From NCBI GenBank assembly GCA_026182355.1, contig JAPFBL010000068.1, forward strand, positions 8,531,001-8,595,000: DNA of 64,000 bases, in the 5' to 3' direction. A program made the position numbers and the translations under genes. Positions within the stretch are counted from its first letter, which is position 1, and every line of letters begins with the position of its first letter. This stretch comes from Hermatobates lingyangjiaoensis. Taxonomy: Eukaryota; Arthropoda; Insecta; Hemiptera; Hermatobatidae. A model generated the notes under the pieces. It was not told where the DNA came from. It saw only the letters and a program-made list of their open reading frames with translations, and searched no databases. Shown in pieces: positions 13,446-25,715 of the stretch.

Positions 13446-13480
<35 letters not shown>
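13181..13480. repeat. Fold-back pair of PLE-type terminal repeats with hairpins
   Basis: Arms of roughly 100-125 bp at about 13208-13312 and 13350-13446 are inverted copies (AGAGAGTAGAAGGGAAGAAG against its complement). On the minus strand the left arm reads CTGATTACGAACTTCGGTTC followed by AAAATATTGATCC. The right arm in plus orientation reads CTGATAACAAACTTTGGTTC. Each hairpin region is followed on its own strand by a (TA)n (13131-13176 and 13447-13480). The left edge after the TA tract, ATTACTAAACCGTCCAAA, recurs at 34672-34690. Confidence 0.65.
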
Positions 13481-13482
<2 letters not shown>

Positions 13483-13602
13483 TGTTTGTGTGTGTTTATG
13501 TGTGACGTTAAATTGTAGAAAAATAATATTCGTTAGCTCATATGTTTAATGAATGTACACCTAGAATCATGTGTACGACAGAGGAATGCACATTCTGGCT
13601 TA

Positions 13603-14302
13603 TCTATATATATAAAAATGAATGTATGTCTGTCTGTACTCGATAGATCCATAAACCATACATCCAATCGCCGTGAAAATTTAGGAAATCATTAGGTATA
13701 TCCTCGGGAAGGTTTATGTAATCTTTTTTAAAAATCAGAGTTGTGGTTCAAGTAATATCCCAAAAATATCATAATACTCGTAGATAAGGTTTGCTGTATA
13801 TAATATAATACAGGTTTGCTGGATATAATTTTAATTTAACATTTAAAGCTGTGTGAAGTCTTCAAATTGAAATTATTGAATGAAATGTAATGTGATATAG
13901 TTTAGCCTCTTCAATTAACTGGCTCCTAATTGAAACGATAGACGATTTGGGGGTTTAAAATTCGTATCATTATATTTAACAGATAAGACATATCACATTT
14001 AATGATCTAAGACTTCTTTCAACATTTCCTGATGTATTGTTGGGCAAAAAATATTCTTTTTATTATTTGTTTAAATCTATCAACTACCAATTGTATTAGA
14101 CAATGTGTGCAATTTATAATCAGTGTTAGATTTTATCTTTTTTGAGTAATCTAAATTTTTAATTATATATTAATTTCGTTTTTTCTGAAAAAAGTTAAGT
14201 GTAACGGAACTATAGAAAATTTAAATTGTTTTCGTTATATGTAATTTATTATTAGAGTTGGAATTAAATTGTTTCCCGGGTAAAGCCGGGTCGATCAGAT
14301 AG
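13603..14302 (+). mobile_element. Non-autonomous Helitron-like element
   Basis: Starts TCTATATATATAAAAATGAA next to the word TGTCTGTCTGTA, as many arthropod Helitrons do. It ends in a GC-rich hairpin (CCCGGGTAAAGCCGGG, 14276-14290) shortly before CAGATAGT. Canonical Helitrons begin with TC, end with a hairpin plus CTRR and insert between A and T; here the terminal CTAG is ATAG, one change away. The 700-bp interior is AT-rich without a Rep/helicase frame, so it would be a non-autonomous derivative. Identification rests on the two ends. Confidence 0.6.
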
Positions 14303-14329
14303 TATTTAATATTGCTTCATAATGATGAA

Positions 14330-14800
14330 AATTATGTATTAAGAGTGATACGGCTGGACGTGATTCTAGAGGCCGGGAATGAAGCAGCGCTGGTGCAAGC
14401 ATTTAGTATTATTGAGAGGTAAAGCTCAAAGAGTCTAATGCTGAAGGAAGCAAAATAAAATACTTCACAATATCATCAGCGCCCAGCAATAAGTGCATGA
14501 ATTCCTTGTTTTGCCAAGGTTAATGTCAAAAGTGGCCCTTTGTCAAATGAGATAAATACAGCCCAAATAGGAGAAAGAGTACCATATTATTATTCTTAAA
14601 CTGCTCCAATACAAGTCATATCTGCCTGCGAGGTTTGCGCCTGACACAGCGTACATACAGCGTATCATGCAAACTTCATCAGATATCTGTTTCTCTTACA
14701 TTATATCTGTGTGTGGATCTGGCGCGTGTTTTTCGTAGCGAAACTCTATTTCTTTGAAACTGAGAGTCCGTAAAATGGCTTCGTGATTTAAAATACATTC
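14330..14800. other. GC-richer non-coding block, candidate regulatory element
   Basis: Base composition changes sharply right after the Helitron end. The block has balanced composition, no long open frame, no repeat structure, and dense factor-like words: AGATAA, CTTTGTCAAATGA, CCAAGGTTAATGTCAAAAG, GCGCCCAGCAATAA. It looks more like a constrained non-coding element than transposon debris, but that is inference from composition only. Confidence 0.3.
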
Positions 14801-16608
14801 TTGGTGATCTATTAAGGGGTATACAGTACATTATATGTACAGTATATGTACATTTATACAGAGAACTCTGTTTTCAGAATTTTCTCACAACTCTATTTCC
14901 AGAACTCTAGAGTAAATTATAAAAGATATAAAAGCAATCACTTTCGGATTCTCTACTTCATAAATCTTTAAAGGGGATATCTTGCAAAAAAAAACCTTCT
15001 TTATGCTTTTATGCATGGGTGTGCTCAATGACTACAACTAATTGTTCTTAAGACTGTTCTATTTTAATAGCCAAAATATTAAATATTAATATTTTCTTAT
15101 ATTTATTAGCCAGAATTAAGAGTTTTTTCAAAATTTGCTTGATTATATTATTGACTTTTTGGTTTATTTCTGTAATATTATCCTCCTTGCCTACGTTTAG
15201 TGAATAGTGAAGAACAAGGCATTATCTTCTCAATACTCTCTCTTGATTGGTACATCAAGAATTCTATTTCCATAAAGGTTCAAATTTGCAACCCGGTCTT
15301 TATTAATTTAGTGTGCTGAAACGATTTTCAATTACAAATAGAGATTTCTAAATAAGTTATATTAATTTGATCTAAGAGAAAAGATTTTAGTTTCCGATTG
15401 CTAACTTTCAGAATTAATTATTTAAACGTAAATCTCCCTCTTGACAAATCGTTATTTAGATTAACAGTGTTGTAAGCTACAGCTTCAGCGTATATAACAC
15501 AATATGGCATAAGTTTATTTAAAAAAAAAGGATAAAGATAATTGTAATTATTGTACTGATTCAAAAAGATTCGTTTTACTTTTATATCTGTTGTACAACA
15601 AAATACGCATTTGATATTCCCTGTTTCATAGTTTTCACAGTTGAACATGTTTCATAGTTTAAGACGATTGTCTCCTGGTTACTTTCCTCCTTATTTGTTT
15701 TTCTTCTTCTCTTTCTACTAATATGTCTCCCTTTTTATCTCTGGTTCTCCAAGGTCATGTTTCTCCAAGTTCATGACTCTCCAAGGTCAATCCTCTTTTC
15801 ACTCTTACTATCTCTCTTTCCTTGAACTGGGTTCTTTAAAAAGCAAAATCTTCGTTGCCATCATAAATGATGACTATTCTTTATGAAAAAAAAAGGTTTA
15901 TAATTTTTAATATTTAAATATTCAATAGTAAAAATATTGAAAGAACTGATAAGATACATTCTGAATAACACCATGTGAACATACCGAATAAATATTTTCG
16001 GTTATTAATTATAGCAGTAAGTGATGAGATATTAGAAGCTGAGGCAATTAAATAACAATCTACTGAACGAATAAAAATTAATCCGTTTCGATTGAATGAG
16101 CAAGCAAATCACTAGATAAGTTATTATTAATCGGTTACTACAGGAACAATGTGAATTTATAATAAGTGCAGAGATATTTATTCCGAAGAAAAAAAATGAA
16201 AATATGTTTCAATATCATGACAAATAAAAAAAATAAGAGCTTTCTTGAATGAATTCGTTGAAGTTATGTAAGGAATAAAGTATAAGATATTGTTTTAAGC
16301 TGATTATAAGACATTAGTTCAGCAAACAGAAGATAACACGTTAAAAATGCTGATGGACTATTACACCATGGATACCTGAAAAGTGTGTCTATCACAGTGC
16401 CATTGTTTACATCTGAACTCTCTAGCCTTAACTTAGCATTGCATAGAGAGTTTAAGATTAGTTAATGACATCTGTAACATCACTGACTCTTTAACAAGTT
16501 TAATGTACTGACCCACACACTGTGTCAGATAGTACCATGTCTAAAGAATCCTGTCCATGTATTCTATGAGATCATCACAGCATTGAGACTGAGTTTATCA
16601 CTGTAGAC
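14801..16608. other. Stretch without recognisable gene
   Basis: AT-rich, with a 76-codon minus open frame (15418-15648) lacking recognisable domains and a C/T-rich patch near 15660-15840. The flank 16320-16608 is less AT-rich and appears to be single-copy DNA into which the hAT MITE inserted. Confidence 0.45.
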
Positions 16609-16936
16609 CAGGCGTTCCCAGCCTTGCTTGGTCCAACCACTCTTTCTTCATTTATCACAATGTCATTCCCCCTCTTCTACATGATCGTCTTTTTCAAAAT
16701 GTCCATTCTAAATCATATGCAAATATTACTAAAAATCGTTTTAGAGTTCTTTATTACGTTTTAAATATTAGATAATTGAATATACAAAAATAAAATTAAA
16801 ATAGGATTTTTTAATTAACAAGTCAAAATATATAATTCATTTCCTCACTCTGTAAACTTACTGTGGACACAATTCACCCTCTGAAAACACATAATTCATC
16901 CCTGGGGGTGAATTTCACCCCAGTTGAGAACCCCTG
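16609..16936. mobile_element. hAT-type MITE
   Basis: A 328-bp element with inverted ends CAGGCGTTCCCAGCC (left) and the complement of GTTGAGAACCCCTG (right), matching the well known hAT consensus CAGGGGTTCTCAACC. The 8-bp flanks CTGTAGAC and GTGTATAT agree at 5 of 8 positions, consistent with an aged 8-bp target duplication typical of hAT. The AT-rich interior has no transposase frame, so it is non-autonomous. Confidence 0.8.
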
Positions 16937-18649
16937 GTGTATATATTAGCACTACAACTTGTGACAACCCGCGATAAGCAGAGAAATTCCAATTACCTGT
17001 AGCATGGGTCTACCCTCAGCAGGAGAAGAAAATCAAGACTTGTGGTCGGTTCACAGACTTCACTCTGAGATGGGTACTCACCATTAGCTGTGTCCTGCAC
17101 ATTAACGCTGTGAATATATTGTAGTGGTATTTATATAGAGTGAGAATATTGCTTTGCTAGCCATTATATGAGATATTTGTCTTAGAACAAGGGTTAAGTG
17201 TAATTTAGTTTAGGCAGCGTACAGAACAGTAACTCAGTACTACATTTGTTTTATAACATTTAAAAAAAATAAAACCATAAATATTTAAATAAATATATTC
17301 TAATAAAACAGCCAATTTATTTGTAAGATAATAAAACAATTTAAAAATTAACTGTTTTGAGAATGTGTTCTTAAAGATAAAAAATCTTCTTAATAGAGAG
17401 ATCACCATGTTCAACTAGACAGCCCTTTTAAAGCTGGAATTAAATTACACGGTAATAACATTATATAAATGGCAATTGATCTTAGCAGCTTGGAGCTAAA
17501 GTGGTTAGTGCTTCTTAGAACAAAGTTGAAGGCTTAACTTTGCACAAGTTTAATTGAAGCGAAATATTAGTTTAAATATTAATTAATATTTAATTCTGCT
17601 TCCCTGTGACATTTAATTTGAAATTTAATTTGCAATCACTATTATGTATATAATCATTTAAACACCACTGTATTTAGTTTAAACGCTGAATGATTCCAAG
17701 TTTATTATATACTGTAAGCTTTATTTGTATTTCGAAATCTTGTTCACTTCTAAAATGATGACCTCGATTATAAGTTTCTGATTTCATGCAAAGGACATTG
17801 TTTGGCATACGAGGTGGGTACTTGGACACAAGGACATACAGGGAAATGAGAAAGGACTGGTAGGGAAAGATTGGAGACGAACAAAACTTGGGTGATCTGG
17901 TGGTGTTTTGCACGACAGAGCTCAGTCTTTGTAAGGATGCAGATGAGGAATAAATCAAAGGAAAAGCAAATAAATAAATAAAAAATATGGAGTCTATTTT
18001 AGGATAAAAAAAAGCTCATTCAAAATGAACATAATTTTTTCTGGACATAGATTTGTATGAAAATTAATATATCCCAATATGAAAGATATAAAAATATATA
18101 GGGTATAGAATTATATATTATTCTTTTAATTAACGTTATTAAAAAATTTCAGATTCTGTATCGAAGATCCTTTGAAACATTTGATTACCATCAATTGATG
18201 CAGAGTAATGATAATTAGGATTTCAAGGATTTTCGCAAATCATACTTAAGGCCAGTAGAAGTGAGAGATATTTCTGTGTGGAGACTTAAGAGACTTAAGT
18301 TCATTAAGAAACTTAAAATCTAAAGTTGTTGCTCGTTGGTCTGATGACACTCAGTGTCTGATTTTAATAATTATAATAACATGTTAGATCCTTTTAACTT
18401 AATAATAACAAGATTATTATTATTAATCAAATTAATTTAGCTACATTAAAACAAAGAAAATTATAAGTCGATCAAATATAATTTTGAAAATATTTACCAT
18501 AGTGTTCACATTACTATTAAATTAATATTAATATTAACATTAATATTAAATACTATGTTCACATTAAAAAGAAAACGGAATTGTTGGTCAAAGTATTTAT
18601 TATTTTATTTACTTATAGGGAATTTGAGTTCTGTTATTCGCAGGGTTTT
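16937..18649. other. Stretch without recognisable gene
   Basis: Single-copy-looking DNA at 16945-17130, then AT-rich sequence. A 94-codon minus open frame at 17674-17958 (beginning MIYSSSASLQRLSSVV) is not recognised and has no flanking splice or start context that would support it. Confidence 0.45.
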
Positions 18650-19450
18650 TACTTTACTGGCAGTAAAGTGCAGTTATCCTGAAAAAATCAATCTCGAGAT
18701 TTTGACAGATTTCCACATTCCGAGCTCTCTAATGTTCTTTGTTGACGATTTTTCAGTGGTGTCTGTGTGTGAGTTGATTGGCGAGAGGGTGGGTGGTGTC
18801 CAAAATTTTGTTACAGGCCACAGTGTCTCATGGATTAATATCATATTTTAAGCAAAAATAGGTCTTATAGGGTAAATATTCATTAGTTTTGTGAGGGATA
18901 TTGGAATATCATATTCATGACCAAAATAGCGTTTTTACACAACATTATTTTCCGCCTGAACAACTTACTCTAGCGTATTGAAACGTTAGATTTATCATGG
19001 AACTGACAATTAAATTAATTGAGAATAACTTTAGAATTTTTAATAACCAAGCAGGCCACTTATACTATAAAATGTCAAATTTTTACTTATGAAAGTCACA
19101 CTATTGGACCAATCTTAATGAAATATACCCCAAAATATGCAGTTTTAAGAAGATGAGTTAAAAACCTTTTTATTTAAATTATATGCGTGAAAATGAACGC
19201 TATGGGATATCTTATTATTCTAGAAAACATTTTTTGGATAACTATAAAAAAATAGAAGGTTGTCGAAAACTGGACCAAAAATTACTACTCTAGCTCATAA
19301 ATTGCAAAAAATGTCTTTTCCGAAAGGAAAATATGGCTATGCAACCTAAAAATCTAACTCGAAATGACATTTTACCTGCAGTACATGTTTGATTTGTTGA
19401 CATTGACTTAGCAAATTTTGAACGGAATCCAGTCAATAATAGGTTAGCAT
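18650..19450 (-). mobile_element. DNA element family A, diverged minus-strand copy
   Basis: Begins with TACTTTACTGGCAGTAAAGT, a mutated right terminal repeat of family A in reverse orientation. It is followed by AATCTCGAGATTTTGACAG and TGTCTGTGTGTGAG, which match the complement of the right end of copies 1-3. Homology continues through GTTGACATTGACTTAGCAAA (about 19397) matching the TTTCTAAGTCAATGTAAAC block. The inner end is not resolved. The peptide frames KKFDLEILTELHVL (copies 1-3) and KINLEILTDFHIPS (here) are still alignable, which may reflect DNA similarity only. Confidence 0.65.
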
Positions 19451-20587
19451 TACAGTTTAACATAATAAATTTGAAGTTGTTTTAAACAAGTTATCGTTTT
19501 ATAAAAAGGTAAAGATCGTAAAATTCTTAAAACTATAAAAAGGAATGCTAAACTACTTTATAATTTACGATGCCCACCAGGGTGAAATATCATTATCTTG
19601 AGAATGTTTTTCTGTAAATTTTCCTGCAGCACGTTTTAACCTAAGTAATTGGCAAACATTTAGTTCTTATTGTCATAATAGATTTCATTGTTTTGTGTAA
19701 AATAGGAGCATAAGAAAGGAATTTAGAATTTCATTAATGATAATATGGCTTTAAGTTTATGGCAGATCTCCAGTGATTATGCAGACATAAATTATCGTAT
19801 TAGGTAATAACTTACGATGAATACTTCATGAAGTCAAAACACTGAATGATTAATACTACAATCAAAAATACACATATTCTCCCTATAGTAATATGAAAGT
19901 TTTAGGCAAATAAGCATTTTTATGAGAGAAAATGTAATTAATGATTTAATTTAATTAATGTTAAATGTAATTACATAATTTAACCTTAATCACATGTAAT
20001 GATCCACCTCCAGCATGAAAAAGATATAAAATCCCTGCTTTAGGTATATTTATCAAGAGATAGGGAATTCACAGTATTAAAGCTGATTTGAGATTGAAAT
20101 GCCTCAGTAGGAGATAAAAAACTAAAAAAATTATTACAATGAATTACTATATGTTGCTAGATGAATTGGTATTCATTGAATATTTTACATTATTTTATGA
20201 AATGGTCTTCCGTACTAATACTGTCTGGTCAAAAATTAATAATAATAAAACAATATAAATTAGTCATTCTAATGTGAGTACTTGACACAATGGATTATAA
20301 AGAAATAAGGCGGTAGACAGGTTGAAAAAGTTTGGATTCAAACAAGCCTCCTGTGGTAAGAGGAATTTTCACACAACATCCCACTTTATTAAGGATGCAA
20401 TTGCAGAATGAACGAAGAAAGAAAAGAATAAAATGAAGCTAAAACAATCAGGTTTAGATACTTCTCTAAGGACGACTATGATATTAATTAAAGAACTTAA
20501 AACCTGAACTTGATTTTAGAAACAAGAAAGGAATTCAAATAGGATATATGTAGCATTGATCTCATTAAATTCAGTCCATCAACTTAA
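19451..20587. other. AT-rich stretch without recognisable gene
   Basis: No coding, RNA or repeat evidence; may include further eroded family A sequence at its start. Confidence 0.4.
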
Positions 20588-20600
20588 TAATAACAGTAGG

Positions 20601-20924
20601 TTAGGTTAGGTTGCAGTGGTAGTCTCACAAAGGAACACACGTAGGACGAGCATTGGCCCTTTATGATACCACACGATAAAGATTGATTCTACAGAGGGAG
20701 TCCTAAATTTTTCCTAACTCAATTATATTTAGAGTAGGGATCTTTAACGAGTACGTGGCATCGTACAGGCTCGGCACTGACGGTTTAACGTCCTTCTCCG
20801 AGGGACGACGTGCTCAGATTTATTCATCTCCCGCATGAATAAATCGAGGGACAGTTGGGAACCGAACCCCGGTCCTTTCAGTTCAGAGGCGAGTACGTTT
20901 ACCCCTGAGCTAACCTGGCCCCAG
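20601..20924 (-). mobile_element. tRNA-derived SINE, intact, with 13-bp target duplication
   Basis: On the minus strand the element starts GGGGCCAGGTTAGCTCAGGG (from 20922) and continues to GGGGTTCGGTTCCCA: the first word holds a Pol III A box (TAGCTCAGGGG) and the second a B box (GGTTCGGTTCC). A tRNA-unrelated body follows, with GACGGTTTAACG-type words on the plus strand and ATCTTTAACGAGTAC at about 20730. It ends in the pentamer tail AACCTAACCTAA (20601-20611 complement). The direct repeat TAATAACAGTAGG flanks it at 20588-20600 and 20925-20937, showing target-primed insertion. Two more copies are at 25716-26013 and 58782-58998. Confidence 0.9.
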
Positions 20925-20937
20925 TAATAACAGTAGG

Positions 20938-21924
20938 AATAATAATAATACGTTAAATTGTTTAAGATGAATGATTTTAAGTTTTTTGTAACTGATAAAA
21001 TGGATACAGCCACATTGATGCAAATTACATTATTATTGATTACCTGTGTGTTTAATATTACCCTATGGAATAATGTAAAATAAAAAAAATCTCAAAGAAT
21101 TGCCAAAAAAATTAATATTAAGCACACTTATAGTAAATTTGAGTATAGGCTACTCTAGACTTTTAGTTATAGTATCGTAAGAAACCCTTCCAAATTTGGT
21201 GTTGGTGATATAGTTCGTAAAAAGAAGTATTGATATTGAAAATATTGAAATATTTTATAAGAATGATTTATGTAAAATCAATTTTACAAAATAAGTATAG
21301 CCTTTTTTAAAACAATAATTATCTTGCTCAAAGAAAAAAAAAGTATAATTAAAATTTAGTTTAATAACTTTTTTCATTAATTATGTTTATTTATTTGATT
21401 TTATAATATTAGATGTGCATAAATGAGGTTCTATAATAGAGGTGTTTAAAGAAATAAAAGTGTAATATTTTTTCAGTAATAACTAATTTTACAATAATTA
21501 TAGCAAATAATGGTGTGAGATAAGTTAGTGTAATTAAATTCAATGTGCTCAACTTCGTAGTCAGCCTAGCATCAATATTTTATTCAATTGATATAAATCT
21601 CCGTTTCCATGTTTTAAATAACAAAAGTAATGACAACCAGTCTAAATTGATATTTATGGTTGTTTAATCGGGAACATATAATGTTGTCAATGAAATCCAA
21701 TATAAAGCTTAAATTAAGCAAATGACAAATAGCAGCATCCATCGTTTTTAGATTAACGAATATTTGTTACTGTTGTTCCAATAGCTAAAACATGCTGAAC
21801 CTTTTGTAATATAAATGATCTCATATTTAAGGACCTTTAAAATATTGACTAATTATAATCAAAATACATAAGAATAGTATATTAATAATATATGATAGAT
21901 TCAATAATATCGACTGTTTGATAG
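20938..21924. other. AT-rich stretch without recognisable gene
   Basis: No open frame of note, no repeats beyond AT-rich simple sequence. Confidence 0.45.
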
Positions 21925-22267
21925 AATAGGTGTGTTCTCTAATCGGGATTTGGTCAATTTTCTAGGATAAAAAATCAAACTCTCGTTGCCAACGTTTTGG
22001 TTTTATTTAAAACCTTTTTCATAGGCAGAAGTAAGCATTTTTTAAATAAGAAAATGAAATTTACATTATTTAAATAATGTAACCGTCTAGTAGAAGGTTT
22101 TGACCGGTTAACATTGTTGTTCCTTTAAATCATGTAAATTTCATTTTCTTAGTGAAAAAATTCTTACTTCTGCCTATGAAAAAGATTTTAAATAAAACCG
22201 AAACGTTGTCAACGAGAGTTTGATTTTTTATCCTAGAAAATTGACCGAATCCCGATTAGAGAATACA

Positions 22268-22305
<38 letters not shown>
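21925..22305. repeat. Long fold-back of PLE-type terminal repeats ending in (TA)n
   Basis: Arms of about 135 bp (21935-22070 and 22125-22263) are inverted copies: TCTAATCGGGATTTGGTCAA pairs with TTGACCGAATCCCGATTAGA. The plus-strand right arm contains GGTTTT-like/AAAACC hairpin bases (near 22172-22198) followed by GAAACGTTGTC, the hammerhead-like 3' half, then 60 bases later a (TA)n at 22266-22302. The CTGATGA box has become CTATGA. The same block occurs at 9543-9598. Confidence 0.7.
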
Positions 22306-22306
<1 letters not shown>

Positions 22307-22427
22307 TTTAACACAGAGAAAAGAATACAGAAAGACACTACAGAACTCACTTCGATATTTCGACATCCGTCGTCATCGGGAAGAAGTGCCAAGTACTCGC
22401 GTTGAGAAGCAGACTTCTACTCTCTAT
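22306..22427 (-). mobile_element. PLE-type terminal repeat with near-complete hammerhead-like fold
   Basis: On the minus strand from 22383: CTTC, box CCGATGA, one extra C, hairpin GAC-GGAT-GTC, GAA, palindrome ATAT, C, then GAAG, which pairs with the initial CTTC. This gives helices I, II and III in the right order with cleavage expected after the C. Only the second box base departs from CUGANGA. The T-rich tail continues to the (TA)n at 22266-22302, which lies downstream on the same strand. Confidence 0.6.
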
Positions 22428-22429
22428 AC

Positions 22430-22502
<73 letters not shown>
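22428..22502. repeat. Compound (TA)n(TG)26 microsatellite
   Basis: TA repeats from about 22428 to 22450 run directly into 26 uninterrupted TG dinucleotides (22451-22502). Confidence 0.95.
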
Positions 22503-22506
<4 letters not shown>

Positions 22507-23010
22507 CCGGCAGCAGGTCTTCATCTAAGTGTGTATTGTTGAATAGCAGAGCAGATTCTGCAAATTAATTATACTAATTGAAGTAAATTAAACTAATAAG
22601 AAAGGTGTGACGGGTGGTTAATCTCCTGTACTCTAGAGTGCTAGTCTGATGTTATCTCTATCAATTATTATCTGCATGTGTTGCGGACTGCCTGTAATAT
22701 ATTTCTAGTCATACTCTATTTTTCTTTACTGTTACTTTGTGTTGTTATTTATCTGTTTTTACTTTCTTCTACCTGAAGATGACCTACTAGGTCGATAACT
22801 TGTGTTTTCTTTTATAATTTAGTTTCAGTTTGTCCTCAATATATGTTATCAATTATTGGACTGTGTTACTGCCTCCAGTATGCCCCTGGGAAATTTGTTA
22901 TTTTAATTGCCTTTGCAGGATAGGAAAGTGATTAGAAAAAAAGAAAAAATGGTGAAAAAATCGTGAATGCAGAATCTGCTCTGCTATTTAACAATACACA
23001 TATCTATATG
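22503..23010. mobile_element. PLE-type unit bounded by 34-bp inverted repeats
   Basis: GTGTATTGTTGAATAGCAGA at 22530 and its complement TCTGCTCTGCTATTTAACAA at 22975 form inverted arms about 405 bp apart. Inside, in plus orientation at 22770-22804, lies TAC, CTGAAGA, extra T, GACCT-ACT-AGGTC, then GATAACTT and GTG. This is a hammerhead-like hairpin with a perfect 5-bp helix II but GAA mutated to GAT. A TG tract precedes and a TA-rich tract (23000-23020) follows the unit. Confidence 0.5.
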
Positions 23011-25715
23011 TACATATATACACAATCTATAGTCTGTAACATTCTAAATCACAGTAATCAACCTCAAATCCAGAGTAAAAAATTTAAAAATAAGACTGAT
23101 TCAGTTTAAAATATTCTAGTGCCAATAACGTTTGCACTACAACTGTTACAAGATACAAATTACTCAGAGATTCCTACCACTACGTGTAGATTTGACTAGT
23201 AAAGTTAACTGTATTATTATTATTATCATTATTGTCAGATATTTGTTTTAATATTTGTCAATTTTATTTAAGAATTCATTATTTGTAAAAAGCTAGCTTC
23301 AAAATTCAACTGGAATAAAACATTAATGAATATAAACAATATAACAGTAAAGAGTTATATTATAAAGAGTTTAATAATATAAAGATTAAAGTATAATTTT
23401 CTTCTATTGGAAAATTAAGGAAATTAAAGAATCTAATGATTATTGAATAATAATTATCAATTTTAATGTTGGCTACATTGTTGCGTACTTATATTGCGTT
23501 TTATTATAAGCAATTAAGTTTGTGTAGGAGGAAAGATATAATTAATAAATATGTGATATGTAAGTTTTTAATTGGAGATAGTTTTAGAAGAATCCAATAT
23601 TATGCTGAAAGTAACAAACCCTTTTTCAAAGTTATTTTGTAATATAATTGATAATTATTTAAAAATCTAAGGTATGTTGTAAAATTAATTAACTTCCATT
23701 CCCTCAGCTCGCTTGTAATGTACTTTAGCATATTCACTTTCTCTAAAATATTCAACAAAAAACAATCACATCCTTTCTTGTAAGATTAATTATTATTTAA
23801 ATATGAACAGGTTTTCTTCCAATAAAATTTTGTGTATTAAAAGTAATTTAGAAATTTCAACTGTTTAAATATACTGCTGAAATGTTTTCATAGATTTACG
23901 TTATGCTTGTACATAACTCTGTCCCTTATTCTCAAGCTTTAAATGATATTAACTTGTTTGAAATAATATCTGAAGCTACTAGTTTAGTTAACACAATGTA
24001 TATGTTATATTAGTAATAAATATGCATGGATTCTTTTCTCCCTTTTAAGATGTATGCTGCCTCCCTTAAATATTAGTTTACAACGGACAGTAACTGTTCT
24101 GCCCCTCACTCTCATTTATTATAGAATTGTCCCAAAGACCGTGTGGTGTCATCTTCATTGAAAGAGGACTTCACAATAACAACTTGAAACCTAAATAAAC
24201 CTGTAAGTTCTATTAAATAATTCAAATGATAAATATAGATATCCTATAAATAATAATAATTTACAAATAAGATTTATAACCTTCAACTAATGCAAAATTT
24301 GTAAAAACCTCTAATGTTCTATCTATAGTAATATGAGAATTTTAAACAAATAAGAATATTTAGAATATTCAACTATATTTAAACAAATATGGGAATATTT
24401 AGAATGGACAACATTCCTATCACTAGGGCGAATTGGCAGAATACGTTTCAAAAATGTTGATTAAGAAATTTTAAGAAATACGAAAATAGAAAAATCGTAG
24501 TCTTATAGAAATGACACATACTTCCGTGGATGTAGGCCTCACAACATACCAAAGTTACAACTTCAACCTATTTCTTGGTTGAGTCATTTTGTTTGTATAT
24601 AAAGTAGGTAAATTTATTAAATTTACGTATCAGGACCGTTTATCCTATAACTTTCATTTCATTAAATAAGTAAGATTCAAAAAAACTTTTTTCCGAACAT
24701 TTTTTTTTTGGAAACTTTTAATCAGTGTTCTTTTTCTTACAGGTAGTATGCAATCATACGCATTACATTACCTGTTACTTATATACGCATTACATATGCG
24801 TTCTTAGTTACATTAGCAGTATGTAAAATTGAGTAGTTTATGATTAAGGAAAATACAAACAAATATAGAGTGGGAAAATTTTATGTTAAACAATATCTTG
24901 TTTTTAGATAACATTACCATTTTTGAAATCATGTTATATCTACTGTTGGTTAGTTAAGAAAAGTTAAGAAACTTTTAATGACTTTATGATGCAGTATTTC
25001 CTGAATGCTGAATCCAAACAAGAAGTGCATAGCGATTAAAACACTGTGTTGACTGAGTTTTGAATCTCTTGGCTTCTGTTTCAAACAAATAGTATAACCA
25101 CAAAAAGTGTTTTAAATTTCAAAATATTGTGGGTAATTATTGTTAACTTAATGTTTAATTTTATAGGATAGAATATAACTAATTGGTGCTGTGAACAAAT
25201 TTGTAATCTTAAATCAACATTTTCTAGTTAAGGTTTTATCTTATTTGTGTTAAAGAATGGATAATCATCTGAAAAAACAATCAGTTTAAGTAAATATACG
25301 CTCAATAGTAATATTAACTTTCATTTATTTCCTCTTTTATCTTTGCGTTGCTTTTTTCTAGATTAGGAAGCAAGGTTTACCAACATAACCGTAATTTCAC
25401 TTCAAATATTCGATTTGTATTCTATTTTTATTGCATTTGTATTGTATTTTATGGTATTGTATTGCATTTATTAAAAAAAACATTGGAGCCACCCGGATGA
25501 TGAAAGCTAGTTCAGGTGTGTGCATCGCAGTCTTTTGTGTAACTACCTACCAATATAGTAGCCAATGTGTCTACTAAATGAGTTTATGACGCCGTATTTC
25601 CTGAACGTTTAATCTAAACTAGAAGTATATAGTGATTAAAACTAACAAGTTAGTTTATTTCTTATTTTATTATAAGGTTTGAGGAAAATTAAAGCGTTAG
25701 TTAGTTGGGAACACT
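23011..25715. other. Long AT-rich stretch without recognisable gene
   Basis: No coding or RNA evidence. A short less AT-rich block at about 24050-24200 and a shared phrase (ATTCGCCCTAGTGATAGG-like, 24415-24435 minus, also 28620-28640 plus) suggest an old dispersed inverted repeat: the words GAATGGACAACATTCC and TAAACAAATAAG near 24345-24430 reappear in complement at 28620-28700. Confidence 0.45.

Noticed and set aside
17674..17958. 94-codon minus-strand frame
   Set aside because: Not similar to any family I know and no supporting splice sites; kept only as an anonymous stretch.
20880..20924. A genuine tRNA gene on the minus strand
   Set aside because: A and B boxes are present, but the sequence continues into a repeated body with a pentamer tail and target duplication, so it is a SINE head; the anticodon arm and acceptor pairing are not convincing.
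22220..22405. 61-codon plus-strand frame with Tyr-Ile repeats
   Set aside because: It is translated (TA)n inside a terminal-repeat unit.
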